The notes under the pieces are model-generated. The model did no database searches and was not told the DNA's origin. It was given only the letters and a program-made list of their open reading frames with translations. Positions 25,771 to 35,900 of a stretch of 64,000 nucleotides of DNA are shown piece by piece. A program made the position numbers and the translations under genes. This stretch comes from CAWINH01 sp963837425. GTDB lineage: Bacteria; Chloroflexota; Limnocylindria; QHBO01. Each line of letters begins with the position of its first letter. The first letter of the stretch is position 1. The stretch spans positions 79,113 to 143,112 of the forward strand of contig CAWINH010000009.1 in NCBI GenBank assembly GCA_963837425.1, given 5' to 3'.

Positions 25771-26915
25771 GCGTTCGCTCCCTTGGCGAGGACCCTGCCG
25801 AGGGCCTCGAGGCTGGCGATGTCGCCCGCCGGCAGGAAGCGGTGGACGAACGGCAGCGCGGCGGCCATCCCGCTGGCCAGCGGCTCGTAGTCGGGGGACG
25901 ACGCGAGCGGATTCAGCCAGATCAGCTCGTGGCAGCGGCGAGCCAGCCGCGCCGTCTCGGCACCGATGAGCTCCGGCTTTCCGTGGTCCCAGCCGTCGGA
26001 GAGGACGATGACCACGCCACTGCCGGGCAGGACGCGCCGGGCCCACACCCTGTTGAACGTGTGGAACGCCTCGCCGATGCGGGTGCCGCCTGCCCCGAAC
26101 GTCGCCTCCTCGGCGATCCGCCGCAGAGCGGCATCTGGGTCGCGCTCGTCGAGGAGGCGGGTGATGCGCGCGAGCCGCGTCCCGAAGACGAACGCCTCAG
26201 TGCGCGACGCCGTCCGCGCCAGGGCATGGACGAAGCGCAGGAGCAGCCGCGCGTGACGGTCCATGGAGCCGCTGATGTCGACGAGGGCCACGATCGGCCG
26301 CGGCCGGGTCAGCTGCCGTCGCCAGACCCAGCGCAACGTCTCGCCCTCGGTGGCCAGGCTGTCGCGGAGCATGGCGCGCGGTGCCAGCCGGCGACCGTGC
26401 GGGTGCCGCTTCGTGCGTCGTGTCCGGCGCGTGGCAAGCCGCGGCTGCAGCGCGGCGACCATCCGCTCCGCGTCGCGCAGCTCCGCATCCGTCATCGCGG
26501 CGAAGGATCTATGCCGGAGCAGCTCGGCGTCGGACCAGCCGACGCGCCGCACGAGCTCGGCGTCGGAGCCGTCCGCCTCGGCCCCTTCCGGCGCGTTGCC
26601 CCCCGCGACCGCGACGCGCCGGGCACGCCGGGCGCGCTCCGTCCGCCCGACCGCGAGGACGCCGAGGCGCCAGTAGCGGTTGAAGGTCTCGTGGTACGCG
26701 GGGAGCTCCTCCCGACGCCGCACGAAGCAGGCGGCACCCGCGGCGCGGACCTCGTCGCGCTCGCCGATGTCGATGATGGTCAGCGCCCGGGCGAAGTCCA
26801 TGGCCGAGACGAGGTCGCCGGAGAGCCCGACCGCCCGCAGCTCACGGCCGAAGCCGACGACGACCTGCAGCAGCGTCGGACCGTCGATCCGGACCTCGGG
26901 CAACGGCTCACGCAC
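25767..26915 (-). CDS. coxE: CoxE-type von Willebrand factor A protein
   Basis: About 382 residues. The N-terminus is helical CoxE domain; the C-terminal half is a VWA domain with the MIDAS motif DISGSM near residue 225, followed by the Thr and Asp positions GAGGTRIGE and LSDGWDHG. It partners the MoxR-type ATPase CoxD in assembling the Cu-S-Mo site. Start chosen at GTG 26915, which has GAGG 9 nt upstream and overlaps coxD by only 8 nt; GTG 26954 would add 13 residues. Confidence 0.85.
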   Translation of the reverse strand: MREPLPEVRIDGPTLLQVVVGFGRELRAVGLSGDLVSAMDFARALTIIDIGERDEVRAAGAACFVRRREELPAYHETFNRYWRLGVLAVGRTERARRARRVAVAGGNAPEGAEADGSDAELVRRVGWSDAELLRHRSFAAMTDAELRDAERMVAALQPRLATRRTRRTKRHPHGRRLAPRAMLRDSLATEGETLRWVWRRQLTRPRPIVALVDISGSMDRHARLLLRFVHALARTASRTEAFVFGTRLARITRLLDERDPDAALRRIAEEATFGAGGTRIGEAFHTFNRVWARRVLPGSGVVIVLSDGWDHGKPELIGAETARLARRCHELIWLNPLASSPDYEPLASGMAAALPFVHRFLPAGDIASLEALGRVLAKGANA

Positions 26916-27819
26916 GGGTGCGAACCTCGTCGAGGTACGCGCGTCCGCGCTCACCGCGTACCCCGTGCACGTCCTCCTCGTACTTGAGGACGACCCCGAT
27001 CGTCTCGTCGATGAGCTCGCCAGTCAGCTCGGCCGCGCCGAGCGCCACGAGGGCCGCGGCCCAGTCCAGCGTCTCGGCCACCCCCGGCAGCTTCGTGAGG
27101 TCAGCGGTTCTGAGCCGGCCGATGAACGCCACGACCTGCCGGGCGAGGCGGTCAGGCACGTCCGGCAGCCGGGTGTGCACGATCTCCAGCTCTCGCTCCG
27201 CCTGCGGGTAGTCGATCCAGTGATAGAGGCATCGGCGCTTCAGCGCGTCGTGGACGTCGCGGGTCCGGTTGCTCGTCAGGACGACGCGCGGCGGCCGGGC
27301 GGCGCTGAGCGTGCCGACCTCGGGGATGGTGATCGCGAAGTCGCTGAGCAGCTCGAGGAGGTAGGCCTCGAACTCGGCGTCTGCGCGGTCGATCTCGTCG
27401 ATGAGCAGCAGCGGGGGCTCGGCGGCCGGGTCCCCGCTCGCATCGAGCGCCTGGAGAAGCGGGCGCCGGATAAGGAACTCGGGCCCGAAGATGTCGCGCG
27501 CCGTGGCCTCGCGGCCCTCCCCCCGCGCCTCCATGAGCCGGATCTCGAGCATCTGGCGCGGGTAGTTCCACTCGTAGACCGCGGTGCTGACGTCGAGCCC
27601 CTCGTAGCACTGCAGCCGGATCAGGCGTGAGCCGAGGGCGGTGGCCAGCGAGCGGGCGAGCTCCGTCTTCCCGACGCCGGCCTCCCCCTCCAGGAGAAGC
27701 GGACGCTCGAGCCGCAGGGCGAGAAAGGTGGCGGTGGCGAGGGCCCGGTCGGCGACGTAGCCCTGCGCGCCGAGGAGGCCGGCCAGCTCCTCGGCGGAGG
27801 CAGGCTGCGCCGATTCCAT
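26908..27819 (-). CDS. coxD: CoxD-type MoxR AAA+ ATPase
   Basis: 303 residues. It has Walker A GEAGVGKTE near residue 45, Walker B LLLIDEIDRAD, sensor 1 VVLTSNRTRD and the arginine-finger region LKRRCLYHWIDYP. CoxD proteins unfold or remodel CoxL while the Cu/S is inserted. It is 19 nt downstream of coxM copy 2. ATG 27819 fits the family start; a longer frame to 27915 would run into coxM2. Confidence 0.92.
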   Translation of the reverse strand: MESAQPASAEELAGLLGAQGYVADRALATATFLALRLERPLLLEGEAGVGKTELARSLATALGSRLIRLQCYEGLDVSTAVYEWNYPRQMLEIRLMEARGEGREATARDIFGPEFLIRRPLLQALDASGDPAAEPPLLLIDEIDRADAEFEAYLLELLSDFAITIPEVGTLSAARPPRVVLTSNRTRDVHDALKRRCLYHWIDYPQAERELEIVHTRLPDVPDRLARQVVAFIGRLRTADLTKLPGVAETLDWAAALVALGAAELTGELIDETIGVVLKYEEDVHGVRGERGRAYLDEVRTRA

Positions 27820-27838
27820 CCCGCGTCCGCGCCCAGTC

Positions 27839-28714
27839 TCAGCCGGCCCGTGCCCGGGCGCGCTCGAGCGCCCGTCGCACGTAGACAGATGCCAGCGCGG
27901 TGCGGTACTCCGCATCGGCGTGGATGTCCGACATCACCGCCTGGCCCTCGCAGGCCTTCGAAGCGGCGCCGGCGACATCGGCGGCGTTGCAGTCGGTGCC
28001 CTCGAGGGCGGCCTCGACGGCCGTTGCACGGTACGGGTGGTCGCCGATTCCGGTGATCGCGACCCGCAGGTGATTCAGCTTCGCGCTGCCGTAGACCCCG
28101 TGCACGTCGGCCAGCACCGCCGCCACGCCCACTATCGAGTAGCCGGAGGCGGCCTGTTCGAGCGCCAGCCACGCGGTGCCCGCCCCTCTCGGGAGGTGCG
28201 GGATATCGATCGCGACCACGATCTCGTCAGGGGCGAGATGGGTCTCGAACGGACCCCGCAGGAAGTCGGCAACGGCAATCCGTCTTTCGCCACTCGCGGA
28301 GCGGAGCTCGACGGTCGCGTCGAGCGCGAGGGCCACCGCCGGGAGATCCGACGACGGGTCGCAGTGGGCGATCGAGCCGCCGACCGTGCCCCGGTTGCGG
28401 ACCTGCGCGTCCGCGATCCCGTCCACCGCCTCGGCGAGCAGCGGGTAGGCGGTGCACAGCTCGGCGTCGTCGAGGATCTGCCGATACGTGGTGAGGGCTC
28501 CGACCCGCCACCCGTCGTCGGTCCGCCTGATCTGGGTCAACTCCTCGACCCCGCCGAGGTCGATGAGCATCGGCGGCGTCGACAGGCGGAACTTCATGAG
28601 CGGGATGAGGGACTGGCCGCCGGCGAGGACCTTCGCCTCGGGGTTCGCGGCCACGAGCTTGAGCGCCTCGTCGACGCTGGCCGGTCTCGCGTAGTCGAAG
28701 GCTGCCGGGATCAT
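27839..28714 (-). CDS. Form II Mo-hydroxylase FAD subunit (CoxM-like)
   Basis: 291 residues. It is a paralogue of the plus-strand coxM with AGGQSLIPLMKFRL and TVGGSIAHCDPSSDLP motifs; FAD-binding subunit of a xanthine-dehydrogenase-family enzyme. Start ATG 28714 overlaps the large-subunit stop as ATGA. It belongs to the second (form II-type) complex and should not be read as a second true CO dehydrogenase subunit without assay. Confidence 0.9.
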   Translation of the reverse strand: MIPAAFDYARPASVDEALKLVAANPEAKVLAGGQSLIPLMKFRLSTPPMLIDLGGVEELTQIRRTDDGWRVGALTTYRQILDDAELCTAYPLLAEAVDGIADAQVRNRGTVGGSIAHCDPSSDLPAVALALDATVELRSASGERRIAVADFLRGPFETHLAPDEIVVAIDIPHLPRGAGTAWLALEQAASGYSIVGVAAVLADVHGVYGSAKLNHLRVAITGIGDHPYRATAVEAALEGTDCNAADVAGAASKACEGQAVMSDIHADAEYRTALASVYVRRALERARARAG

Positions 28715-31125
28715 GCGGGCACCTCCCCGTTGCTGGAGCCGTTGCCCTCCGCGGCGCGCATGGCACGCCACACGCGCTGCGGGGTGAGCGGCATATCGAT
28801 ATGGCGGATCCCGAGCGGGCTGAGCGCATCCACGACCGCGTTCACGATCGCCGCTGCCGACCCGATCGTGCCCGCCTCGCCGGCACCCTTGACCCCGAGC
28901 GGGTTCACCGGGGAGGGCGTCACCGTTTCGTCGAGCTCGAAGGTCGGGAGCCAGCTGGCTCTCGGGAGCGCGTAGTCCATCATGCTGCCGGTGAGCAGCT
29001 GACCCTCGGCGTCGTACTCGGCGCCCTCCCAGAGTGCCTGGCCGATGCCCTGGACGATGCCGCCGACAAGCTGACCGTCGACGATGAGCGGGTTGATCTT
29101 CCTGCCCACGTCGTCGACGCCGACATACTGCACGACGTCGACCTTGCCGGTCTCGTCGTCGACCTCAACCGCCGCGACGTGGGTGCCGAACGGGTACGTG
29201 CAGTTCGGCGGGTCGTAGTAGGCGGTCTCGTCGAGGAACGGCTCCATCCCCTCGGGGAGGTCGTAGCCGACCGATGCCGCGAGCGCGACCTCGGCGATCG
29301 TCTTCGACTGATCCGGCGACCCCTTCACGCGGAGCGTGCCGTCGACGTACTCGACGTCGTCCGGGTTCGCCTCGAGCATGTGCGCCGCCAGCCGCCCGGC
29401 CTTCTCCTTGATCTTCTGCGCGGCCTTCCAGGCCGCCATGCCGCCCACCGACGCCGAGCGGCTGCCGTAGGTGCCGTAGCCGAACGGCGTGCCCGACGTG
29501 TCCGAGTGCTCGACTCCGACGTCGCTCACCGGGACCCCGAGCTCCTCGGCCACGATCTGGGCCATCGTCGTCTCGTGGCCCTGCCCGTGGCTCTGGCTCC
29601 CGGTCGTGACGACGACCTTGCCGGTGAGGTGGACGCGAATGTTCGCCGACTCCCAGAGGCCGGCCCCCCAACCCTCTCCGGGGAGGCCGATCCACTTCGA
29701 AGGCGCGACGCCGCAGACCTCGATGTAGGTGCTGATGCCGACGCCCAGGTGCTTGCCCCGCGATCGCGCGTCGGTGCGGCGGGACTCGATCTCCGCGTAG
29801 CCGATCATTTCGAGCGCCCGCTCGAGCGTTGGGGCGTAGTTGCCCGAGTCGTAGGCCAGCGTCCCGGCGACGTTCCGCAGGAGCCCGCCGGCCGGCTCGT
29901 AGGGAAATGCGTCGGGGGGAATGAAGTTCCGGCGCCGTACCTCGGCCGGGTCCATGCCGATCTCATCGGCGAACAGGTCCATGGCGCGCTCGATGACGAA
30001 GTTCGCCTCCGGGCGGCCAGCGCCCCGGTAGGCGTCGACCATTGCCGTGTTCGTGTAGACCCCGTCCACCGCGCAGGCGATGTTCGGGATCGCGTAGACC
30101 CCCGACAGAAGTCGCCCGTAGAGCGTCGTCGGGATGCCCGGCGCGATCGTCGACAGGTAGGCCCCCAGGTTGGCGGTCGTCTTCACGCGCAGCGCGCTGA
30201 CCTTGCCCTCCCGGTCGCCGGCGATCTCGAGCTCCGTGATGTGGTCGCGGCCGTGGGTCGTCGACTGGTAATTCTCGCGCCGCGTCTCGACCCACTTCAC
30301 CGGGCGGCCGATCCGCTTGCTGCACCAGGCCACCATCGCCATGTCCGCGTAGCAGAAGATCTTGCTGCCGAAGCCTCCGCCGACGTCCGGGCTGATGCAG
30401 CGCAGCTTGTGCTCCGGGATGCCGAGCACGAAAGCGGTGAGCAGCAGGCGCATGACGTGCGGCGCCTGGCTCGTCATCCAGATCGTGTACTCCTCGGTCC
30501 CCGGGTCGTACCGCCCGATCGCCCCGCGTGTCTCCATCGCGTTGGGGATGAGCCGCTGGTTCACGATCCGCTGCCGGGCGACGACCTCAGCGCCGTCGAT
30601 GGCGGCCGCGGTCGCCTCCGCGTCCCCGACCTCCCAGTGCATGACGAGGTTGTGCGGAGCGTTCTCGTGGAGCTGCGGGGCGCCGTCGGCCAGCGCCTGC
30701 TCGGCGTCGACGACCGCCGGCAGCGGTTCGTAGTCGACGTCGACCGCTTGCGCGGCGTCCTCCGCCTGTTCGCGGGTTTCGGCGATGACGACCGCGACCC
30801 CGTCACCCGTCCATCGCACGGTGTCGATGGCGAGCACGCGCGGCGTGTTGACATTGTTCTGGACGCCGCCCGCCGCCCATGCGCATGGCAGCGGATTGAC
30901 CGCCTCCATGTCCTTCCCTGTGAAGACGCCCAGCACGCCGGGCATGGCGGCCGCGGCGCTCGCGTCGATCTTCTTGATCCGGGCGTGGGCGTATGGCGGG
31001 CGGACCACAACCGCGTGGGTCATGCCCGTCAGCTTGATGTCGTCGAGGTAATTGCCGGCACCGGTGATGAAGCGCGGGTCCTCGGTGCGCTTCAGCGCGG
31101 CTCCGAACGCAGTTGCGACTGCCAT
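28711..31125 (-). CDS. Form II (CoxL-like) aerobic Mo hydroxylase large subunit
   Basis: 804 residues. It has the full-length molybdopterin-binding subunit with the form II active-site loop AYRGAGR at residues 365-371 in place of AYxCSFR, plus GGGFGSK, QSHGQGHETT and the C-terminal VKGAGEAGTIG with the catalytic Glu. Form II enzymes lack the Cu-ligating Cys; CO activity is doubtful and many probably oxidise other small substrates. GAGGAGG lies before ATG 31125. Pair-wise, it is the highest-conserved gene of the minus-strand operon. Confidence 0.93.
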   Translation of the reverse strand: MAVATAFGAALKRTEDPRFITGAGNYLDDIKLTGMTHAVVVRPPYAHARIKKIDASAAAAMPGVLGVFTGKDMEAVNPLPCAWAAGGVQNNVNTPRVLAIDTVRWTGDGVAVVIAETREQAEDAAQAVDVDYEPLPAVVDAEQALADGAPQLHENAPHNLVMHWEVGDAEATAAAIDGAEVVARQRIVNQRLIPNAMETRGAIGRYDPGTEEYTIWMTSQAPHVMRLLLTAFVLGIPEHKLRCISPDVGGGFGSKIFCYADMAMVAWCSKRIGRPVKWVETRRENYQSTTHGRDHITELEIAGDREGKVSALRVKTTANLGAYLSTIAPGIPTTLYGRLLSGVYAIPNIACAVDGVYTNTAMVDAYRGAGRPEANFVIERAMDLFADEIGMDPAEVRRRNFIPPDAFPYEPAGGLLRNVAGTLAYDSGNYAPTLERALEMIGYAEIESRRTDARSRGKHLGVGISTYIEVCGVAPSKWIGLPGEGWGAGLWESANIRVHLTGKVVVTTGSQSHGQGHETTMAQIVAEELGVPVSDVGVEHSDTSGTPFGYGTYGSRSASVGGMAAWKAAQKIKEKAGRLAAHMLEANPDDVEYVDGTLRVKGSPDQSKTIAEVALAASVGYDLPEGMEPFLDETAYYDPPNCTYPFGTHVAAVEVDDETGKVDVVQYVGVDDVGRKINPLIVDGQLVGGIVQGIGQALWEGAEYDAEGQLLTGSMMDYALPRASWLPTFELDETVTPSPVNPLGVKGAGEAGTIGSAAAIVNAVVDALSPLGIRHIDMPLTPQRVWRAMRAAEGNGSSNGEVPA

Positions 31126-31139
31126 GACCGCCTCCTCGC

Positions 31140-31673
31140 TCAGCTTGCCGCGTCGGTGACGCCGGCCGGGGCGCCACCCTCGATCGGGATCGTCACGGTC
31201 CCCGCCTGGCGCATGACGCGAGCCGCCTCACGGATCGCCGTCACGATGTTCTGGTACCCGGTGCAGCGGCAGTAGTTGCCCTCGATCGCGTGCCGGATCT
31301 GCGCGTCCGTCGGATCGGGGTTGCTCGCGAGCAGGTCGACGGCCGCCATGATCATGCCCGGGGTGCAAAAGCCGCACTGGAGGCCATGGTTCTCCCAGAA
31401 AGCGGCCTGCAGCGGGTGGAGCGCGCCGTCGCTCCCGATGCCCTCGATCGTCGTGATCGCTGCGCCATTGGCCTGGAGGGCCAGCACGGTGCAGCTCTTC
31501 ACCGCCCGCCCGTCGACGAGCACCGTACAGGAGCCACACTGCGTCGTATCGCAGCCGATGTGGGTGCCGGTGAGATCCAGGTCCTCGCGAAGGACCTGAA
31601 CGAGCAATCTCCGGGGCTCCACCTCCAGGCTCCGCGCCGCGCCGTTCACGTTGATGGCCAGGGGTTGAGCCAC
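31140..31673 (-). CDS. Form II Mo-hydroxylase 2x[2Fe-2S] subunit (CoxS-like)
   Basis: 177 residues. It has the same ferredoxin/helical pattern as coxS: GCDTTQCGSCTVL, then QCGFCTPGM and YCRCTGY. It is the first gene of the minus-strand operon coxS-L-M-D-E-xdhC-coxG. Start GTG 31673 has AAGGAGG 6 nt upstream, a strong site. A hairpin (31690-31706) lies immediately upstream in its leader. About 13 residues longer at the C-terminus than the plus-strand copy. Confidence 0.92.
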   Translation of the reverse strand: MAQPLAINVNGAARSLEVEPRRLLVQVLREDLDLTGTHIGCDTTQCGSCTVLVDGRAVKSCTVLALQANGAAITTIEGIGSDGALHPLQAAFWENHGLQCGFCTPGMIMAAVDLLASNPDPTDAQIRHAIEGNYCRCTGYQNIVTAIREAARVMRQAGTVTIPIEGGAPAGVTDAAS

Positions 31674-31689
31674 CGGCAGCCTCCTTCCG

Positions 31690-31706
31690 CCGCGCCCAAG
31701 GCGCGG
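31690..31706 (-). promoter_or_regulatory. Leader hairpin upstream of the minus-strand cox operon
   Basis: CCGCGCC and GGCGCGG form a 7-bp stem around CAA, just upstream of the Shine-Dalgarno region of the first gene. It may stabilise the mRNA or modulate initiation. The divergent spacer 31674-31792 otherwise shows only a -10-like TAGGTG/TAATGA zone on the plus strand. Confidence 0.35.
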
Positions 31707-31792
31707 CCCGTGCGGATGCGCTCGGACGCGGGGCTGGAATCCCCGCGGGCGATAGGTGCTAATGATTGCGCGCCACCCGCCGAGGGGTCAAC

Positions 31793-32914
31793 ATGGGCGG
31801 CGTGAGCGAGATCAGTGCCGTGCTGACCGCCATCTCCTCCCTTCACGCGCGCGGTGAGCCGATGGCGCTGGCGACGATCGTGAGCGTGCGCGGATCCACG
31901 TACCGCCGGCCCGGCGCCCGCCTGCTCGTTGCGGAGAGCGGTGCCACCGTCGGCAACGTCTCGGGCGGCTGCCTCGAGGGCGACGTCGAGCGGATCGGCA
32001 AGGCGGTGATGACCTCCGGGAAGCCCCGTCTCGAGCTCTTCGATCTGACCGCCGACGGCGACGAGGTGTGGGGCTACGGCCTCGGCTGCAACGGCGCCAT
32101 GGAGCTCTTCATCGAGCCGGCCGAACACGCGGTGGCGACCGCGGACGCCCTGCGCACCGCGCTCGAGGGTGAACGCGCATGCTGCCTCGTCACCGTCATC
32201 GCGTCGACGGATGCGCGCATCCCTGCGGGTGCCCGCATCCTGCTGTTTGCCGACGGTGAGACAACCGGCTCGTTCGCCGCCGATGTCGACGCGGCGGCCG
32301 TCGGACTCGCCAAGCGAGCGCTCGACGCCGATGCCGGCGGGATCGAGACGATGCCCACCGACCGGGGCGAGCTGCGACTGTTCGTGGAGGTCATGCTCCC
32401 GCCGCTCCGGCTGCTCGTGCTCGGAGCCGGCCACGATGCCATTCCGCTCGTCCGCTATGCGTCGGAGCTCGGCTGGCGCGTTACGGTTGCGGACGTGCGT
32501 CGCCAGTTCCTGACCCACGAGCGGTATCCGCAGGCCACGGCGTTCCTCGACCTCGATCCTGTTGCAGTCGCCGACGCCTGGCAGCCGGACGATCGGAGCT
32601 CCATCCTGCTCATGACCCACAACTACCTGCGGGACGCCGAATACCTCCGCGGCCTCCTTCCCAAGCGGTGGGCGTACCTGGGTGCCGTCGGGCCGCGCCG
32701 CCGCACCGAACAGCTGGTGGGCGAGCTGGCCCGCGACGGCGTGGCCGGCGCGCCCGATGCGCTGGCCCGGATCCACGCGCCGGCCGGGCTGGACATCGGC
32801 GCGGAGGGGCCGGAGGAAGTCGCCTGGTCGATCGTCGCAGAGATGCTGGCGGTCCATCGCGGACGCTCCGGTGGTCCGCTCCGCGATCGGACGGCGCCGA
32901 TTCACGCGGCCTAG
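31793..32914 (+). CDS. XdhC family protein (third copy)
   Basis: 373 residues. It has the XdhC N-terminal ARLLVAESGATVGNVSGGCLEGDV, the Rossmann domain PPLRLLVLGAGHDAIPLVRYASELG, and the terminal AYLGAVGPRRR and GLDIGAEGPEEVAWSI. It is another Mo-hydroxylase maturation factor, divergently transcribed from the form II operon over a 119-bp spacer. Start ATG 31793 follows GAGGGG. It presumably serves one of the two Mo enzymes or a third one elsewhere. Confidence 0.9.
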   Translation: MGGVSEISAVLTAISSLHARGEPMALATIVSVRGSTYRRPGARLLVAESGATVGNVSGGCLEGDVERIGKAVMTSGKPRLELFDLTADGDEVWGYGLGCNGAMELFIEPAEHAVATADALRTALEGERACCLVTVIASTDARIPAGARILLFADGETTGSFAADVDAAAVGLAKRALDADAGGIETMPTDRGELRLFVEVMLPPLRLLVLGAGHDAIPLVRYASELGWRVTVADVRRQFLTHERYPQATAFLDLDPVAVADAWQPDDRSSILLMTHNYLRDAEYLRGLLPKRWAYLGAVGPRRRTEQLVGELARDGVAGAPDALARIHAPAGLDIGAEGPEEVAWSIVAEMLAVHRGRSGGPLRDRTAPIHAA

Positions 32915-35900
32915 GCAGGCTCCTCGGTCGGCAGCCCCAGCGCTTCATCGAGCCGCGAAAGGAGGGGCTGCGATCCGATCTCGGTGAGGATCGTACGGGC
33001 CTCATCGGCTGCTGCCCGCACTTCCGGACGCTCGCCGCCTACGAACTTCACGAAGTCGAGGTCCACGAGGGCCAGCTCGAACAGGGTCCCGAGGTCTCGC
33101 CATTGGCGGGTCACCTCGCCGAACCCCTCGACCGCCTCGTCCAGGCGACCCTCTTGCGCAGCGAGGCAGGCCTCGATGCCGCGGATCCCGGCGTGGATCG
33201 TGCGACCGTGGTTCCCCTGGTCGCGCAGGACCTGGGCGGCGTCAGCCGCGAGCTGGGGCTTGCCGGCCCAGAGCGCCGCCCGTGCGGCCACCGGCACATC
33301 CTCCGCGGCGCTCCCCGGGTTCAGGTTCACGCTCCGCATGGAGGCCGCGTGGGCCTCATCGAAATGGCCCGCCATCAGCTCGACCCAGCCGAGTGAAGAA
33401 TCCAGCTCGGCCTTCGCGTTCGCCTCCTGCCAGCTGGCCGCGAACGCTGAGGCTTCGTCGAGCAACTGCTGAAACGGTTCGCCGAGGATCGCGCGCTGGA
33501 TGATGACTGAAGCGAGGAGCACGAACCGGTCGGGGGGGTCCAGGTCCAGGCCCAGCGCCTCCTCGAAGATCGGCCCGGACACATTGAACTGGCCCTGGCG
33601 CATGGCGACCCCCGCCGCGTTCACGGAGAGGGTGGTGATCATGTCCCGATTCCCGGTACGGCGGGCATCCTCGAGCCCATCCAGCCCGATGCGCAGCCCG
33701 GCCTCCGGATCCTCGAGGGACAGGGAGCCGCTCAGGTTGACGCGGGCGCGCACCGCCAGCCAGTTGAGGCCGTACGATTCGGCGAGCAGCAGTGCACCCT
33801 GGAGCTCTGCCAGGCCCTCGCGCACGCGCCCTCCGTAGGTCAACGCCGTGGCGCGGGTGATCAGCAGGTCCGCGATCTCGAAGAGCGTGTCCAGGCGCTC
33901 CGCGCGCGGCAAGGCACGGTCGCACCACTCCACCGCCTCGCTGAACTCGTTATTCAGCATGTGCGCCCGAGCCAGCGCCGCGTGGACCCCGACCAGCGCC
34001 GGGTCGTCGCCGAGCGCCCCAAGGCGGTCAATCTCGCCGGTGATCTCGGCGATCGCCTCTGCCGGCCGCCCGCCGCTGGCCAGCACGCGGCCGAGCGCCG
34101 TCACCGCCCGCGCCTCGCCAGCGAGGTCATTGGCATTGCGCGCGGACTCGACCGCTCGACGCAGGTACCCCTCGGCGATCTCGTAGCGTCCGGCGGCGTT
34201 GGCGGCGGCGCCAGCTCGCGCCAGCATCTCCGCCTGCTCGCTTGGATCGGCGGTCACCTCCAGTGCCAGCTCGAGGAAGCGCACCGCCTGGTCGTGTGAG
34301 CCGAGCTGTGTCGCGCGGCCAGCCGCCTGCTGGAGGAGGTCCGCTGCGTGCCGGCGCGCTTCGTCGGCGTCGGAATCCTCCGGGGCGCTGCGATAGGCGT
34401 CGAGATAGTGCATGGCGGTGGCATCAACGATCTCGTCGTCGTGGAGCGATTCGTAGTACTCGCCTGCGGCGAGGTGGACGACCTTGCGATCGCGCTTGGC
34501 GAGCGTGTTGTAGGCGACATCGCGGACGAGCGCCTGGACGAAGCCGTACTGCCCGCGTTCGGGCGACCGCGGGTCCGCGTCGAGGGTCAGCAGCTCGCGC
34601 CTCACGAGGCTGAAGAGCCGATCCTCCAGACCCTCGTGGACACCGGAGATGGCGGCCAGGGCCGGGCCGGTGAAGGTCTGACCCAGGACGGACGCCTGCT
34701 GCACGAGCGCCCGGTCCCCGGCGTCGAGGGCGTCAAGGCGGGCGGCGATCAACGCCTGGAGCGTGGACGGGACGGCGAGCGTGCTGATGTCGCCGACGAG
34801 CCTCAACGAGCCGTTGCTGGCTTCAAGCCGGCCGTCCTGCAGGAGCATGCGCACCGTCTCGACCGCGTAGAGGGGGATACCCTCGGCCCGGGCCGTGATC
34901 TGGCCAGCCACGGCATCGGGAATACCCGGCACCAGTGAGTCGAGGATCGCGCGGATCACCTCGTCCGGGAGGGGCTCGAGGGAGAGGTTCGTGAAGTTGC
35001 GCTGCCCGGCGCCCCACGTCGGCCGCTTCTCGAGCAGCTCAGGGCGTGCCAGGGTGATGATGTAGATCGGCGCGCTGCGAGCCCACGCCAGGAGATGCTC
35101 GATGAAGTCGAGCAGACCCGCATCGGCCCAGTGGAGGTCCTCGAAGACGAGGACCGCGCAGTTGTCGCCGGCGACACGCTCGAAGAAGGTTCGCCAGGCA
35201 GCGAACAGCTCTTCGCGCCCGATCGTCTCCGATTCACCGATGCCGAGCAGCTGTTCGAGCTTGGGCTGGATCCAGCGGCGCTCGGCCTCGTCGGCGACGT
35301 AGGTCCGGAGCGCCTCCGCGATCTTCGCCCGCGATGCGGCCGGGTCCTCCGTCTCGAGCAGGCCCACTCGACTCCGTACCATCTCGCCGAGCGCCCAGAA
35401 GGTGATCCCCTCTCCGTAGGCGGGGGATCGGCCCTGGTGCCATGCGACGCGGTCCTTGATTCCGTCGATGTACTTGAGGAACTCCCAGGAGAGTCGGCTC
35501 TTGCCGATCCCACCCTGGCCCATGATCGAGAGCAGGCGCGGCCGGCGCTCGCGTTGCGTTGCGTGGAGCAGCTCCTTCACCAGGCGCAGCTCAGCATCGC
35601 GTCCCAGGAACGGCGCTTCCAGCTGATCCGCACGGCCGACGCCGCCGCGCTGGGCGACCACCCGCAGCGCCCGATACGCGGGCACCGGCGCCGCCTTCCC
35701 CTTCAGGTCCTGCTCGCCGACCGGCTCGAAGACGATCGCGCGAGCCGCTGTTCGGTACGTCGTCTCGCCGACCAGCACCGTGCCCGCGGGCGCCACCGAC
35801 TGCAGGCGGGACGCCGTGTTGACGAGGTCGCCGGCGACCATCCCCTGGTTCGTGGCCCCCAGGGTGACGGCCGCCTCCCCGGTCAGCACCCCGGCGCGGA

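Noticed and set aside
28801..31275. Long open frame antisense to the form II large subunit
   Set aside because: Compositionally biased shadow; the opposite strand encodes a complete conserved Mo hydroxylase.
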